Shown: piece by piece, positions 10,049 through 18,861 of the stretch
Position numbering within the stretch: the first letter of the stretch is position 1
How the letters are laid out: each line of letters starts with the position of its first letter
Assembly: GCF_927798095.1 (NCBI RefSeq)
Contig: NZ_CAKMMF010000011.1
Location: forward strand, 1-64,000
Reading direction: 5' to 3'
Source of the DNA: Paenibacillus plantiphilus
GTDB taxonomy: Bacteria; Bacillota; Bacilli; Paenibacillales; Paenibacillaceae
Length of the DNA stretch: 64,000 bases
Program-made: the position numbers and the translations under genes
The notes under the pieces: generated by a model
Databases searched by the model: none
Seen by the model: only the letters and a program-made list of their open reading frames with translations
Told to the model about the DNA's origin: nothing

Positions 10049-10336
10049 CTACTCCAGCACCGCCGGCACTTTAAACTGGCCGTCTTCCTCATCCGGAGCA
10101 TTCTTGAGCGCGATCTCCACTGTAACGGATTCCTTCACAACGTCATCTCTCATGACATTCGTTACCGGCAGCACATGGCTTGTCGGCTCCACCTGCTCTG
10201 TATCCAACTCGTTGAGCTTCTCAGCATATTTCAATATGGCGTTCAGCTGACCGGTGAATTGTTCCTTCTCACCCTCGGACAGCTCCAGCCGCGCCAGATT
10301 GGCGACATGCTCGACATCCTTCACTGTAATGCTCAT
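10049..10336 (-). CDS. gatC: Glutamyl-tRNA(Gln) amidotransferase subunit C
   Basis: GatC is a 95-residue helical protein that wraps around GatA and stabilises the GatA-GatB complex. The N-terminus MSITVKDVEHVANLARLEL and the C-terminal PDEEDGQFKVPAVLE are typical of the family. The ATG at 10336 has GGAGGGG upstream; the open frame extends much further upstream but has no family similarity there. It opens the gatCAB operon. Confidence 0.96.
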   Translation of the reverse strand: MSITVKDVEHVANLARLELSEGEKEQFTGQLNAILKYAEKLNELDTEQVEPTSHVLPVTNVMRDDVVKESVTVEIALKNAPDEEDGQFKVPAVLE

Positions 10337-10375
10337 GGGCGCGTCTTCCCCTCCATTCATTAGCTCATTCTTCCT

Positions 10376-10405
10376 ATTATAGCGTAAGAGCGAGGATAAA
10401 CTCAA
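10376..10405 (-). promoter_or_regulatory. Sigma-A promoter of gatCAB
   Basis: A minus-strand TTGAGT (10400-10405) is separated by 18 bases from a consensus TATAAT (10376-10381), 40 bases before the gatC start. No T-box or other leader fits in the short 5' region. Confidence 0.7.
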
Positions 10406-10451
10406 TGCAATTGAAGCATCGGTCCACCGCCTTTGTTTCTCGTCTATGCAC

Positions 10452-10486
10452 AACAAAGACGCCCTAAGCAGCAGGACGTCTTTGTT
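10452..10486 (-). terminator. Terminator after the copper-amine-oxidase-domain gene
   Basis: Arms AACAAAGACG (10452-10461) and CGTCTTTGTT (10477-10486) form a perfect 10-bp stem around a 15-base loop. It lies 17 bases past the stop of the gene ending at 10504. Confidence 0.75.
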
Positions 10487-10503
10487 AAATGAAATTGTAT
10501 TCA

Positions 10504-12099
10504 TTACGGCAGCATCTTGGTCAGTGTAATCGTCCAATCCGTCTTGTTGTAATCCACTTTCCAGCCATAAAGCTCTGCGATGAATCGTACAGGGACGAAT
10601 AAGCGTTTGTCTATAACTCTGGCATAAGCGCCTAGCGTCCGATCCACTCCATTGAAGCTCATCTTCGACTGCCCGGCCCAGAATACAGCCGCATCGCTGC
10701 CAGACTGAATGACAGCTGTTTTCGTCTTGGGCGTCCATTGGACATTCGCGCCGATGCTCTCGGCCATGTATCGAACCGGGATATACGTGATTCCCGCATA
10801 GACATAAGGCGTTACATCCATTGTGAAGGCGGATACGTCATTTTTGATCGTTTTGCTGCCAACCTTCATCGTAACTGTAGATTGCTGCGGTGCAGGCGGC
10901 CGCGTTGTTTCTGATTCCGGAACCTGATAATTGAACTGGGCTGTAATTCCGCTCGCAAGCGAATCCGCTGTTACAAACATATGCGAATACGTGGCATGCA
11001 TCTCATCAAAGGCCAGCTCATGGTCCTTCTGCACATATTTGTTGAAGCCGAATATCAAATGGTCAATATGCACTTTCAGCATGGCAGCTATTTCGAATTC
11101 CTTGAAATAAAGAGGGTTCGCAGCTGCGAAAAACTTCGCTTGGGCTGCGCGATATTTCTCCAAATCCTCTACCGCTTTGGCTCTGCCGTCAACATTATTG
11201 TTCGCAGTTGCTTTGGCGTAGTCAATCAAATATCCGATATGCGAGGCCCATAGTGTCTTGAACGCATCCGCGCTCGACTGGTCATAGATTGAACCGATCG
11301 CATCTGACAGCTCATTCGTGTTGCTGCTCAATGCTGCAGCTACAGCGTTGAAATCCGCCGCATTATCGACACTCTTCTGCATTGCGATTGTGCTTAGCGC
11401 GCCATGCTCGCCGAGCAATTGTCCCAATTGGGAACGAAGATTGGAGGCTTCTTCATTTTCCTTGAGCGGAGGATAGTTGCCCTTGTACTGATTGGAGATT
11501 CCAAGCGCCCATGCATCTCCTGTCTGGAACATATGACGGTACGCTCTGCGTGTTTGATCATAAGCCTCTGTATAGTCTTTTTTCACATAGGCATCGAAGG
11601 CTCCCAGAATGCGAGAGATGTGCATTTGCAGCTCGCCGGCGATGGTATCCTTATCAAAAAAACTCGGATTCGCATCTTCGAAAAATTGAGCCTGCTTCAT
11701 TCGGTAGCTTTCCAGACTGCCTAATGCCTTCCTGCGGGCCTCATCGTCATTGGCCGCTGTCGCATTCGTGTAATCCACGAAGTAATCAATGTGCGAGGCC
11801 CATAGCTTTTCGAACGCATCGCCAGCATTCTCGCCATAAACCGCTGTGAAGGCCGCCGTCAAGCCGCTAGTGTTCTGCTTCAATGCTTCAACAGCTTGAG
11901 GTAATCCGGATGCTTTGTCATAGCCCTTCTGCATCGCAACGACCGACAAAAGCACATGCTCCCCAAGCAGCTGACCGAACTTAGCCCGCAAATCTTGTGT
12001 GGAGCCGGTTACACTTTGCTGCTTCGCTGCAGCGATTGTAGGTACCAGCAGCAGCAAACTAAGCAGAAGAAGACCCATCTTTGAACGCAATCCTATCAT
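10504..12099 (-). CDS. Secreted protein: duplicated helical domain plus copper-amine-oxidase-like domain
   Basis: The product (531 residues) has a signal peptide ending at about AAAK. Two homologous helical domains of about 170 residues follow, both starting LGQLLGEH; each has the conserved pattern LLGEH, LWASHI, MHI and HMF. A copper-amine-oxidase-like N-terminal domain closes the protein (about residues 395-531), as is common in Paenibacillus exported proteins. The repeated His positions suggest a ferritin- or hemerythrin-like four-helix metal or haem site, but this is inference. ATG at 12099 is chosen because AAGGGAG ends eight bases upstream; an ATG 21 bases earlier would place this site inside the gene. 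No pathway partner is adjacent. Confidence 0.65.
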   Translation of the reverse strand: MIGLRSKMGLLLLSLLLLVPTIAAAKQQSVTGSTQDLRAKFGQLLGEHVLLSVVAMQKGYDKASGLPQAVEALKQNTSGLTAAFTAVYGENAGDAFEKLWASHIDYFVDYTNATAANDDEARRKALGSLESYRMKQAQFFEDANPSFFDKDTIAGELQMHISRILGAFDAYVKKDYTEAYDQTRRAYRHMFQTGDAWALGISNQYKGNYPPLKENEEASNLRSQLGQLLGEHGALSTIAMQKSVDNAADFNAVAAALSSNTNELSDAIGSIYDQSSADAFKTLWASHIGYLIDYAKATANNNVDGRAKAVEDLEKYRAAQAKFFAAANPLYFKEFEIAAMLKVHIDHLIFGFNKYVQKDHELAFDEMHATYSHMFVTADSLASGITAQFNYQVPESETTRPPAPQQSTVTMKVGSKTIKNDVSAFTMDVTPYVYAGITYIPVRYMAESIGANVQWTPKTKTAVIQSGSDAAVFWAGQSKMSFNGVDRTLGAYARVIDKRLFVPVRFIAELYGWKVDYNKTDWTITLTKMLP

Positions 12100-12306
12100 G
12101 CACATCTCTCCCTTTACCATGTATAGTTTCTGTATATTTTTCTTGACATGATGGAATTACACACGACATGCCCACTTTGAATCTCAGTTTTAAGTGAATT
12201 TTCAGTTTGAACTCATCCTGCTCTTATATTCCCTTCATCCTAAATTAAGGTAGCACGCCCATACTCATTCTTGTGCCTCAACAAAAAACGATCAGGAGAT
12301 GATGGA

Positions 12307-13158
12307 ATGAACAAGGTTATAAAAGCAGTTGGCATCTCAGCAGCGCTGGCAGTTATGATCCCTCTTAGCGCATATGCAGCGAGCAGTGTCAATGACACCA
12401 AAACTACGGCCGCAACGACTATCAATGCAACAAAAGCAAGCGAAGGTGACACCGTTAAGCCGGGAAGAGAGCATGGTATTGGGTTCGGATTCGGCGGAGC
12501 TATAAGCCAGCAATTGCTGGACCTGCTGAAGCTCGATCAGGAATCATTGAAGGAGATGCTGACAGCAGGCAGCACACTGGCTCAAGCCGCTGAGCAGCAA
12601 GGCGTGACGCGCGAGCAGCTCAAAAAAGCGTTAAACGACGAATTCAAGGAGAAGCAGGCAGAGCAGTTGAAGCAGTTCGAGACGAATCTGGACAGTATGG
12701 TGGATGGCAAGCTGGGCGAATTCGACAAGTTGGACAGCAAGGGAAAAGGCGGACTATTCGGCAAAGGGATGGCCGGCGTATTGGATACCGCAGAGCTGGC
12801 TAAGCTGCTCGGAATAACGGAGGATGCGCTCAAGGAATCTCTCGCGTCAGGCCAATCACTCGCTGAGTTGGCGAAGGAGAAGGGCGTCGATATCGGAAAG
12901 CTGACCGAAACGTTGAAAAGCGCTGCTGTGGAAGGGATCAACACGGCAGTTGCCGATGGAAAATTGACGCAGGAGCAGGCGAACAAGCAAATCGAAAATC
13001 TCGATGCGCGGATTGAGAAGCTCGTGAACAGCGAAGGCTTCAAAGGCGGATTGCGTGGAGGCCATGGTGGCGGTGATCGCGGTCGCGGAGCTGTCGAAGG
13101 ACAAGCGGCTGATGGCGCGAAAGAAACTGCTGCTGCCGCAGCAAGCACAGGCCAATAG
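12307..13158 (+). CDS. Secreted helical repeat protein, unknown function
   Basis: This 283-residue protein has a clear signal peptide (MNKVIKAVGISAALAVMIPL, cleavage near AYA-AS). Two related helical repeats follow: LLDLLKLDQESLKEMLTAGSTLAQAAEQQGV and the similar KLLGITEDALKESLASGQSLAELAKEKGV segment. The C-terminus is rich in Gly and Ala (GGLRGGHGGGDRGRG). Repeats of this kind occur in exported Bacillales proteins of unknown role. AGGAG precedes the ATG at 12307. It is divergent from the copper-amine-oxidase-domain gene and ends at a strong terminator, so it is monocistronic. Confidence 0.7.
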   Translation: MNKVIKAVGISAALAVMIPLSAYAASSVNDTKTTAATTINATKASEGDTVKPGREHGIGFGFGGAISQQLLDLLKLDQESLKEMLTAGSTLAQAAEQQGVTREQLKKALNDEFKEKQAEQLKQFETNLDSMVDGKLGEFDKLDSKGKGGLFGKGMAGVLDTAELAKLLGITEDALKESLASGQSLAELAKEKGVDIGKLTETLKSAAVEGINTAVADGKLTQEQANKQIENLDARIEKLVNSEGFKGGLRGGHGGGDRGRGAVEGQAADGAKETAAAAASTGQ

Positions 13159-13216
13159 CTGTATTGCGACATGCGCAATAAGGAGCTTGGCAGCAGAGTG
13201 ATCGGCTGAAACAGAA

Positions 13217-13261
13217 AAAAGAGAGCTCGGAACGTCGGAATGACGGTTCCAGCTCTCTTTT
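13217..13261. terminator. Strong bidirectional terminator
   Basis: Arms AAAAGAGAGCT (13217-13227) and AGCTCTCTTTT (13251-13261) pair perfectly, and GGAAC/GTTCC continues the stem inward. It lies between convergent genes ending at 13158 and 13301. Confidence 0.85.
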
Positions 13262-13300
13262 GCAGGCTGCAGAAGGTGTGATGACCCTCCCGCTAATCTA

Positions 13301-13684
13301 TTATATCCACGCCTTCAAATTCACTTGGCGAATAAATTCTTCCCGGCTCTGCGCTTCTTCATTCCCTATGCTAACATCGGGTGTCTCAGCCTCGTCACCG
13401 TTCATTACGCGATGGAACAGTTCTTCATTGCCCGTTGCAAGCGCAAAATCAATTAACGCATCGCGCTGCGTACGCTCCGCTTCTTCCCTGATCAGCACTT
13501 CCTCCAATTCGATGTCCATGGAAGGCACATAGAAGTTGCGGTTTACTTTCGGTACGCGAAGAACGTAGTCGAAGACATTGTCTGCATTACGATCATAAGC
13601 AATGACATAACCATATTCCCCAATGGGGAGATTCTGTTCGAACATATCCGACACTATTACGACTTTCTGCCCTAGCTTGAGCAT
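13301..13684 (-). CDS. Conserved-looking small protein, function unknown
   Basis: I do not recognise this 127-residue soluble protein. The first half (MLKLGQKVVIVSDMFEQNLP through a YGYVIAYDRNADNVFDYVLRVP strand region) looks like a small beta-barrel, and the second half is acidic and helical. The start is ATG at 13684 with GGTGGAG just upstream; the frame opens seven codons earlier without a better site. It has no obvious operon partner. Its orderly composition and ribosome binding site make it a likely real gene. Confidence 0.6.
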   Translation of the reverse strand: MLKLGQKVVIVSDMFEQNLPIGEYGYVIAYDRNADNVFDYVLRVPKVNRNFYVPSMDIELEEVLIREEAERTQRDALIDFALATGNEELFHRVMNGDEAETPDVSIGNEEAQSREEFIRQVNLKAWI

Positions 13685-13815
13685 ATTCTCCACCCCTGTC
13701 TTCACCCATCGTCTCTACTATCTCTATCCTACTAAAAAAAAGTAGCGAAGTCCAATTCACAGCGGCTTCATAGACAAATTAGGAGGGTAAGAACAGCTTG
13801 AATCGGACGTTTTTA

Positions 13816-14601
13816 TTATACCGCTTCGATTGAAGGATGCTGGCGAAGATGCCAGACAGCAAGCGCAAGCGCCGCAATTATACTAATGATTGTGATGGAG
13901 ACAACGGGCCATAATCCGCTTGCATGGCCGCTCATTAGCTGAGCAGCAGCCAGCTCTGTTAATTTGCCCGGACTCCACGCCAGCGCCTTAGGCAGGAGCG
14001 TGGTCGCAATGGACAATAGCGCTGCCGCTCCCAATGCGCTGAATGCCGCAGCGGCAGCGCTGCGCAGCAATGTGCTGAACAGTATCGTTACAGTGCCGAC
14101 GAAGCCCAGCCACAATCCAAATAATAGGGAGCTGCCTGCCGCAGCCAGCAGGCTCACGCTACCAAACAATGCAGCCGTGTAATACCAGCCCGCTCCGTAC
14201 CCAAGTCCAAATGAGATTGCAGTAATTGTCAGCATGGCGGCCCATTTGGCTGTTACAAAGGATGAATAGGCAACCGGCTTCACCAGAATCATTGCGGAAG
14301 TCCCGCTAAGACGCTCATTTGAGACGGTCCCCATTGAAATCAAGGCGATGATCAGCAGTCCCAGCGTACCGAATTGCTGCAAAGTCTGTACCATCACCCC
14401 GCTTGCTGTCAGTGTTGGAAGCTCGATAACTGTTCCTTCCGGCATATTGCCAGCTCCAGCGATAATTTCTGGAAGCATATAGCTCACTATAGGCTGTGAT
14501 GCGCCCAGCAGAATGAAAACAACGGGAACCCATATCAGCTTGCCGCTGCGAATAAGCTCAAGCCACTCCTTGCGGTAAAGTACAAACCATTGGCTCATCA
14601 T
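13816..14601 (-). CDS. yxlG: YxlG-like ABC-2 transporter permease
   Basis: The 261-residue integral membrane protein has about six helices and the ABC-2 fold. It is the last gene of the sigY-yxlCDEFG operon and overlaps yxlF by four bases (ATGA), implying translational coupling. With the YxlF ATPase it should form an exporter or a membrane complex that modulates sigma-Y. In B. subtilis the yxl genes after sigY restrain its activity; the transported substrate is unknown. Confidence 0.85.
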   Translation of the reverse strand: MMSQWFVLYRKEWLELIRSGKLIWVPVVFILLGASQPIVSYMLPEIIAGAGNMPEGTVIELPTLTASGVMVQTLQQFGTLGLLIIALISMGTVSNERLSGTSAMILVKPVAYSSFVTAKWAAMLTITAISFGLGYGAGWYYTAALFGSVSLLAAAGSSLLFGLWLGFVGTVTILFSTLLRSAAAAAFSALGAAALLSIATTLLPKALAWSPGKLTELAAAQLMSGHASGLWPVVSITIISIIAALALAVWHLRQHPSIEAV

Positions 14602-15518
14602 TCGGTCACCGCTTTCATAAACAAATCCTCAAGTGTTGTATGGCCGATTTCCAGCTTTGTCATTCGAACATCGGACTCCACCAGCTCAGCCAGCAAATTT
14701 CTTCTTGCGGCATTCACATCGTCAACGACAAGGCGCACCCCTCCGCTCAGGGCAGAATAAGTTTTCACATATGCCGGAGGAGTCTTCAGCCAGTTCTGAA
14801 GCCATTTGCGTGAATGCTCGTCCTGTTCAATCTCCAGAGACAGAATCGGCTGGCGATGCTCGCTGCGTATATCTTGAATTGATCCGCCAACCGCGATTCG
14901 CCCCGCTCTCATAATGAGCACGTCATCGCAAAGCTCCTCCGCATCATGAAGAACATGAGTCGAGAATAGAACGGTCGTCTCTAGCTTCAGACTGCGAAGC
15001 AGCTCCATAACCTCTCGTCTCCCGATCGGGTCGAGCGCTGAGACCGGCTCGTCCAGAATGAGCAGCTTCGGGCGGTGGATAAGCGCTTGAGCCAGCCCGA
15101 GCCGCTGCTTCATTCCGCCGGAATAACCGGCTATCCTTCTTTTCGCCGCTGACGCGATTCCGACGCGCTCCAGCAGCTCGCTGCTGCGGGTCTGCGCTTC
15201 CTTCGCACTCAGGCCGCATAATCTACCGGCATAGATAAGAAATTCACGGCCGGTCATCCAATTATAAAATGCCGGGACCTGAGGCAAGAAGCCGATTAAC
15301 GACCTGCGGTCAGCCCCTGGCCCGATGCCATGAAATTCGATATCGCCCGATGTTGGGGCAATCAAACCGGTCAGCATGCGGATTGCAGTTGTTTTGCCTG
15401 CGCCGTTAGGCCCCAGAAGCGCTACACAACGGCCCTCATGTATGGTGAAGCCAATACTGTTCACCGCTTGGGTGCTTTCGAATGATTTGGTCAGCCCTTT
15501 AACTGTTAGCAGCGCCAT
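14598..15518 (-). CDS. yxlF: YxlF-like ABC transporter ATP-binding protein
   Basis: This 306-residue ATPase has Walker A GPNGAGKTT (about residue 36), signature YSGGMKQRLGLA (about 130), Walker B LLILDEPVSALDP and the switch His in FSTHVLHDAEELC. The C-terminal 90 residues are the extension typical of drug- and lantibiotic-type ABC-2 exporters. It pairs with the permease encoded next (four-base overlap). Order and neighbours match yxlF of the B. subtilis sigY operon. Confidence 0.9.
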   Translation of the reverse strand: MALLTVKGLTKSFESTQAVNSIGFTIHEGRCVALLGPNGAGKTTAIRMLTGLIAPTSGDIEFHGIGPGADRRSLIGFLPQVPAFYNWMTGREFLIYAGRLCGLSAKEAQTRSSELLERVGIASAAKRRIAGYSGGMKQRLGLAQALIHRPKLLILDEPVSALDPIGRREVMELLRSLKLETTVLFSTHVLHDAEELCDDVLIMRAGRIAVGGSIQDIRSEHRQPILSLEIEQDEHSRKWLQNWLKTPPAYVKTYSALSGGVRLVVDDVNAARRNLLAELVESDVRMTKLEIGHTTLEDLFMKAVTE

Positions 15519-15521
15519 ATG

Positions 15522-15725
15522 CTAGGACGACCTCCTTCCAAAAACAAAGAACAGGACGGAGCCGATCAGATTGCCAAACAGAATAATCAACACCCACAGC
15601 AACTTGGGACCATTCACATCTTTAGACCGCGCACATACAACAAGCGCGATAATCATAAGCAGCAGTTGAAGCACAATTAACGGCGCTATAAGAATCAACA
15701 GCTTCTCTGAACTTATTGCGTCCAT
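15522..15725 (-). CDS. yxlE: YxlE-like small membrane protein (PLDc_N domain)
   Basis: The 67-residue protein has two membrane helices and the PLDc_N consensus (SKDVNGPKLLWVLIILFGNLIGSVLFF), the N-terminal membrane part seen in cardiolipin synthases but here alone. The ATG has GAGGAGGAAA upstream. It lies three bases before yxlF and fits the yxlE position of the sigma-Y operon. In B. subtilis it is among the genes that negatively affect sigma-Y; its mechanism is not known. Confidence 0.85.
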   Translation of the reverse strand: MDAISSEKLLILIAPLIVLQLLLMIIALVVCARSKDVNGPKLLWVLIILFGNLIGSVLFFVFGRRSS

Positions 15726-15777
15726 CTCTTATTTCCTCCTCGGGCAGCAAATATTGTGGCTGCGGCGTCTATCCGTT

Positions 15778-15984
15778 TCACTCGCGCTCGCGCTTTCGCT
15801 TCGACCAGTCAATGCGGACGACCAGCCAATATACGATAAGAGGCGTAGGGGCTTGAATCAATCCCCACAGCCCCCATAACCAAGGATAGCGGCTGTGACT
15901 GCGCGCATCGATAAATAACCAGGAGGATTGACATAACAATACAATCCCCACTAGTACTAGAATCCAAATATCTAATGTGTCCAT
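15778..15984 (-). CDS. yxlD: YxlD-like small membrane protein
   Basis: This 68-residue protein has two membrane helices (about residues 5-24 and 32-55) and a very basic tail (DWSKRKRERE). The ATG at 15984 overlaps the yxlC stop by 13 bases and has AAGGAGGGG ten bases upstream. Position and topology match YxlD, a proposed membrane component of the sigma-Y anti-sigma system. The longer open frame to 16152 lies over yxlC and has no ribosome binding site. Confidence 0.75.
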   Translation of the reverse strand: MDTLDIWILVLVGIVLLCQSSWLFIDARSHSRYPWLWGLWGLIQAPTPLIVYWLVVRIDWSKRKRERE

Positions 15985-16382
15985 TTGCGGCGCCCCTCCT
16001 TGCGGAATGAAGCACGCAGCAGAATCAGGCCTGCCGCGCCAAGAGTACCCAATTGCACGAACAGGAACACCTGAAGGCTGCTGTACAGGACAAACATCAG
16101 ACCTGTAATAATGAAACTGCCAATTCCCCATAACAACAGCAGATCCCGCCATAACCGCGAGCGCACGACTTCTTTATGACTGCTGATCATCTGACTGATC
16201 GACTCTAATGAGGGGATATCAGGTGCAATGGAATGATCCCATTGATTCAGGGGCTCCTCAGCCAACGATTGAAACAAGGCTTCGCGCTCTTGCTCATCCG
16301 AAATTCCCTGCTGCTCATGGGAGGGTATTTGCCGATCCTCTTTACAATTGTTAAGGATAGACTTGCCGCTGCGTCTGCTCAT
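15972..16382 (-). CDS. yxlC: YxlC-like anti-sigma-Y protein
   Basis: The 136-residue protein has a soluble N-terminal part (about 1-80) and two membrane helices (about 83-103 and 107-122). It overlaps the end of sigY by 32 bases, the usual arrangement for an ECF sigma factor and its anti-sigma partner. B. subtilis YxlC is shorter, so the first 25-30 residues may be an extension or a wrong start. It probably holds SigY at the membrane until an unknown signal arrives. Confidence 0.75.
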   Translation of the reverse strand: MSRRSGKSILNNCKEDRQIPSHEQQGISDEQEREALFQSLAEEPLNQWDHSIAPDIPSLESISQMISSHKEVVRSRLWRDLLLLWGIGSFIITGLMFVLYSSLQVFLFVQLGTLGAAGLILLRASFRKEGRRKWTH

Positions 16383-16923
16383 CGCTGTTCAGTTCCTTTC
16401 TTAATTGCTTGAGTCCGTTATGCAATCGCGATTTCACTGTGCCTATGGGAATGTTCAACCACTGTGCAATCTCTTCATAAGCGTAGCCGTAATAATACTT
16501 GAGCAATATTGGAAGCCGAATGTCGTAGGAAAGCTTGCCCAGAGCATCCAAAGCATCATGCCATTCCGTGTTGCTCATGGCTGCGTCAAATCTGATTGCC
16601 TGAAGAGCCTGCTCATCATTTTGCCATTGACGCTCACGCTTCTTTTTACGCATCTCGTCTATATACAGCCTTGTGCCAATCGAGATCAGCCACGTTGAAA
16701 ATTTGGATTTGCGCTGAAAGGTGTGTATTCGCTCTATCGCTCTCAGCATCGTGTCCTGTACGAGGTCCTCTGTCATCGACTTATTCATCGTTACCTTGAG
16801 CAGATAGCGATACAGCATCGCGTAATGATCACGCAGCAGACGAGCAAGCGCTTGCTCGTCTCCGCGAATAGCCTGCCCAATGATTGCATCGCTCTCTTCA
16901 GCTTGCAGCTCAACCGATGTCAT
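16351..16923 (-). CDS. sigY: ECF RNA polymerase sigma factor, SigY-like
   Basis: The 190-residue protein has sigma-70 region 2 (DHYAMLYRYLLKVTMNKSMTEDLVQDTMLRAIE) and region 4 (LPILLKYYYGYAYEEIAQWLNIPIGTVKSRLHNGLKQLRKEL). The ATG at 16923 has AGAGGT nine bases upstream; the open frame begins earlier but the extra N-terminus is not family-like. The next five genes match yxlCDEFG in order. A sigma-Y-type promoter about 70 bases upstream indicates autoregulation. Confidence 0.9.
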   Translation of the reverse strand: MTSVELQAEESDAIIGQAIRGDEQALARLLRDHYAMLYRYLLKVTMNKSMTEDLVQDTMLRAIERIHTFQRKSKFSTWLISIGTRLYIDEMRKKKRERQWQNDEQALQAIRFDAAMSNTEWHDALDALGKLSYDIRLPILLKYYYGYAYEEIAQWLNIPIGTVKSRLHNGLKQLRKELNSDEQTQRQVYP

Positions 16924-16992
16924 CTTACGGACCTCTTTTCCCTCTATGAAGAACCATCCGTACAGCACTTTAGCAGCGGCGTTCCGAAATAA

Positions 16993-17018
16993 GACGTAGA
17001 AGGGTGCCATAATGTTCA
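16993..17018 (-). promoter_or_regulatory. Sigma-Y-type autoregulatory promoter
   Basis: On the minus strand TGAAC (17014-17018) is separated by 17 bases from CGTC (16993-16996). These are the ECF sigma-Y -35 and -10 elements, placed to transcribe sigY-yxlCDEFG with a 5' leader of about 65 bases. Confidence 0.65.
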
Positions 17019-17070
17019 CTGGTTTGATAACTATTTTTTTCACCACCTGATTGTATGTGAGAGTGACGGG

Positions 17071-18294
17071 CTATGGAAGGATAATTAGTCCCTCTGGCGA
17101 CCGAGTGAGCTGGCGAGGACCTTCATCCGTAATGAGATATGTATTCTCGATACCAACAACCCCTCGTCCTGGAAATGTGAATTTCGGCTCCACCGCCAGC
17201 ACCATTCCGGGTGCCAGCAGATCGGTGAAGCCACGGGCAAGCACCGGCCATTCATCCACCTCAAGCCCGATGCCGTGTCCTAGAAACTTCACTTGATCCG
17301 CCCCAAATCCCATAAAGCTGGAGGATAAACCGGCGTCCGCCGCCAGCTCTAGTGAAGCAGCATAAATAGTCTCGCATGCAGTGCCAGGCAGCATCAGCTG
17401 CTCTACCTCATGTATGATCGCTTCTGAATGCGCATATGCTGCTGCCAGCTCATCCGGCAAGCTGCCAATAACCGCCGTACGCGTCTGATCAATGACATAA
17501 CCGTCCACACAGCAGCCAACATCGATCAGAATCGGCTCATTCCGTTGAATCAGCTTGCGGCTTACACTTTGCGGAGCTCCAGGACCAAGTCCGCGACCGC
17601 CAGCCGGACCGTCAAAAGCGCTCGGTTCGGCAGCTGCCTCGCCAGAGCCAAGCATCCCCGTCATAATCTCCATGTTGTAGCTTCTCGTTCGCATAATGCC
17701 GACATGGCCTCGAATTCGCAGCTCATATTCGATACGCGCCATCAGCTCCAGCTCGCTTACCCCTTCCCTTAGCATGCCTAATGAGGCTGTCATTGCTTCT
17801 GCGACGACATTCGCCGCCGCCTCAATTCGTCCGATTTCCCATGCCGACTTGATCATTCTTATACGGCGCACGATTGCAGAACCGTCTATGAGAGTACTGT
17901 CACCGTCGCTTTGTATCATTTCGGCAAGCCTCATGAACTGATGAGCTGGCAGCACGTCCATCTCCGTGGCGATTCTAGCCGCTTGCTGCGCAAAGTGAAC
18001 TGGATAATCATGTTCCAGTACTGTCCGGAAAGTGCGAAGCGATGGCATTGGCTCGACGCGGACGGCAGCTTCCTTACGCGCGCGATCAACACTTCTGCGT
18101 ACATAGAAGATCGGATCGCCTTCTGCCGGCACTAGAGCATATCCCGCTTGCATCGAGCCTGTGAAGTAATATAAATTGACATTTTGAGTGACTAGAAAAG
18201 CGGATACCCCTGCCTGGCGCATAGCCAGCTGCAGGGCATGGATGCGCGTCCATACTTCCTCTGGCAGCAATGGTTGTTCTACTATTATGTTCAC
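17071..18294 (-). CDS. M24 family Xaa-Pro peptidase-like protein
   Basis: The 407-residue protein has a creatinase-type N-terminal domain (about 1-165) and an M24 pita-bread domain (about 170-400). Metal ligands are visible: Asp in ILIDVGCCVDG and VIDQTRTAV, His in GHGIGLEVDEWP, and Glu in AVEPKF and GIENTYLI. It probably cleaves N-terminal Xaa-Pro bonds of peptides in the cytosol. The start is GTG at 18294. It follows the Tad-type pilus genes by about 58 bp on the same strand, but a functional link is not implied by its family. Confidence 0.85.
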   Translation of the reverse strand: MNIIVEQPLLPEEVWTRIHALQLAMRQAGVSAFLVTQNVNLYYFTGSMQAGYALVPAEGDPIFYVRRSVDRARKEAAVRVEPMPSLRTFRTVLEHDYPVHFAQQAARIATEMDVLPAHQFMRLAEMIQSDGDSTLIDGSAIVRRIRMIKSAWEIGRIEAAANVVAEAMTASLGMLREGVSELELMARIEYELRIRGHVGIMRTRSYNMEIMTGMLGSGEAAAEPSAFDGPAGGRGLGPGAPQSVSRKLIQRNEPILIDVGCCVDGYVIDQTRTAVIGSLPDELAAAYAHSEAIIHEVEQLMLPGTACETIYAASLELAADAGLSSSFMGFGADQVKFLGHGIGLEVDEWPVLARGFTDLLAPGMVLAVEPKFTFPGRGVVGIENTYLITDEGPRQLTRSPEGLIILP

Positions 18295-18352
18295 ACTCGC
18301 ACCGTCCCTTTTTGGCTTATTCCCCCATTACAACAAAAGAGCAGCCTGCCCG

Positions 18353-18838
18353 TCAACTTGCAACGAGCTCAGCTGCTCCTTTAATCTGCCAAACAATTGG
18401 CTTAATAACTGAAAATATACGAGGATAGATGACATTGACGATCATAACAACTCCCGGCCGTTCAAGCGTCACCTCATAATTATGAGCTGCATTCCTGTAT
18501 TGGTAAGGAAAGGACCTGTCATCATTAATGACCTCGAATACAAGCACCTCAACTCTTTCGCGCAGAAAGGCATCCGGCAGCGGTTCTCCTGAAGCATCCA
18601 ATTGAAGATTGGCCTGCAAATACTCACCCGCCGCGAGGGCTGCTGCCCTTTCATCAATATGCAGCCTTCCATCTGCGAGAGCTCGCACATCGACCTGCTG
18701 AGCAGCAGCATGTGCAGCCCGATTAACCGCATGCTTGCCCTGGAACAGCGCTCCCATCGCTATTTCCTCATCCACTTGCAGAGCATGAATATACATCCAT
18801 ACGACTATCATAAGCATGATCAGAACCAGCTTATACAT
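18353..18838 (-). CDS. Pilus-operon protein of unknown function (TadE/G-like)
   Basis: The 161-residue protein has an N-terminal membrane segment (residues 4-20), a helical stretch rich in Ala and His, and a C-terminal beta-rich part ending near a second hydrophobic stretch (VIYPRIFSVIKPIVWQI). It is the last clear member of the Tad/Flp-like operon, 24 bp after the preceding gene. The single N-terminal anchor and extracellular domain fit a minor pilin or TadE/TadG-type pseudopilin. I cannot identify the family with confidence. Confidence 0.6.
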   Translation of the reverse strand: MYKLVLIMLMIVVWMYIHALQVDEEIAMGALFQGKHAVNRAAHAAAQQVDVRALADGRLHIDERAAALAAGEYLQANLQLDASGEPLPDAFLRERVEVLVFEVINDDRSFPYQYRNAAHNYEVTLERPGVVMIVNVIYPRIFSVIKPIVWQIKGAAELVAS

Positions 18839-18861
18839 CGATCAAACACCGCCCCACAGCA

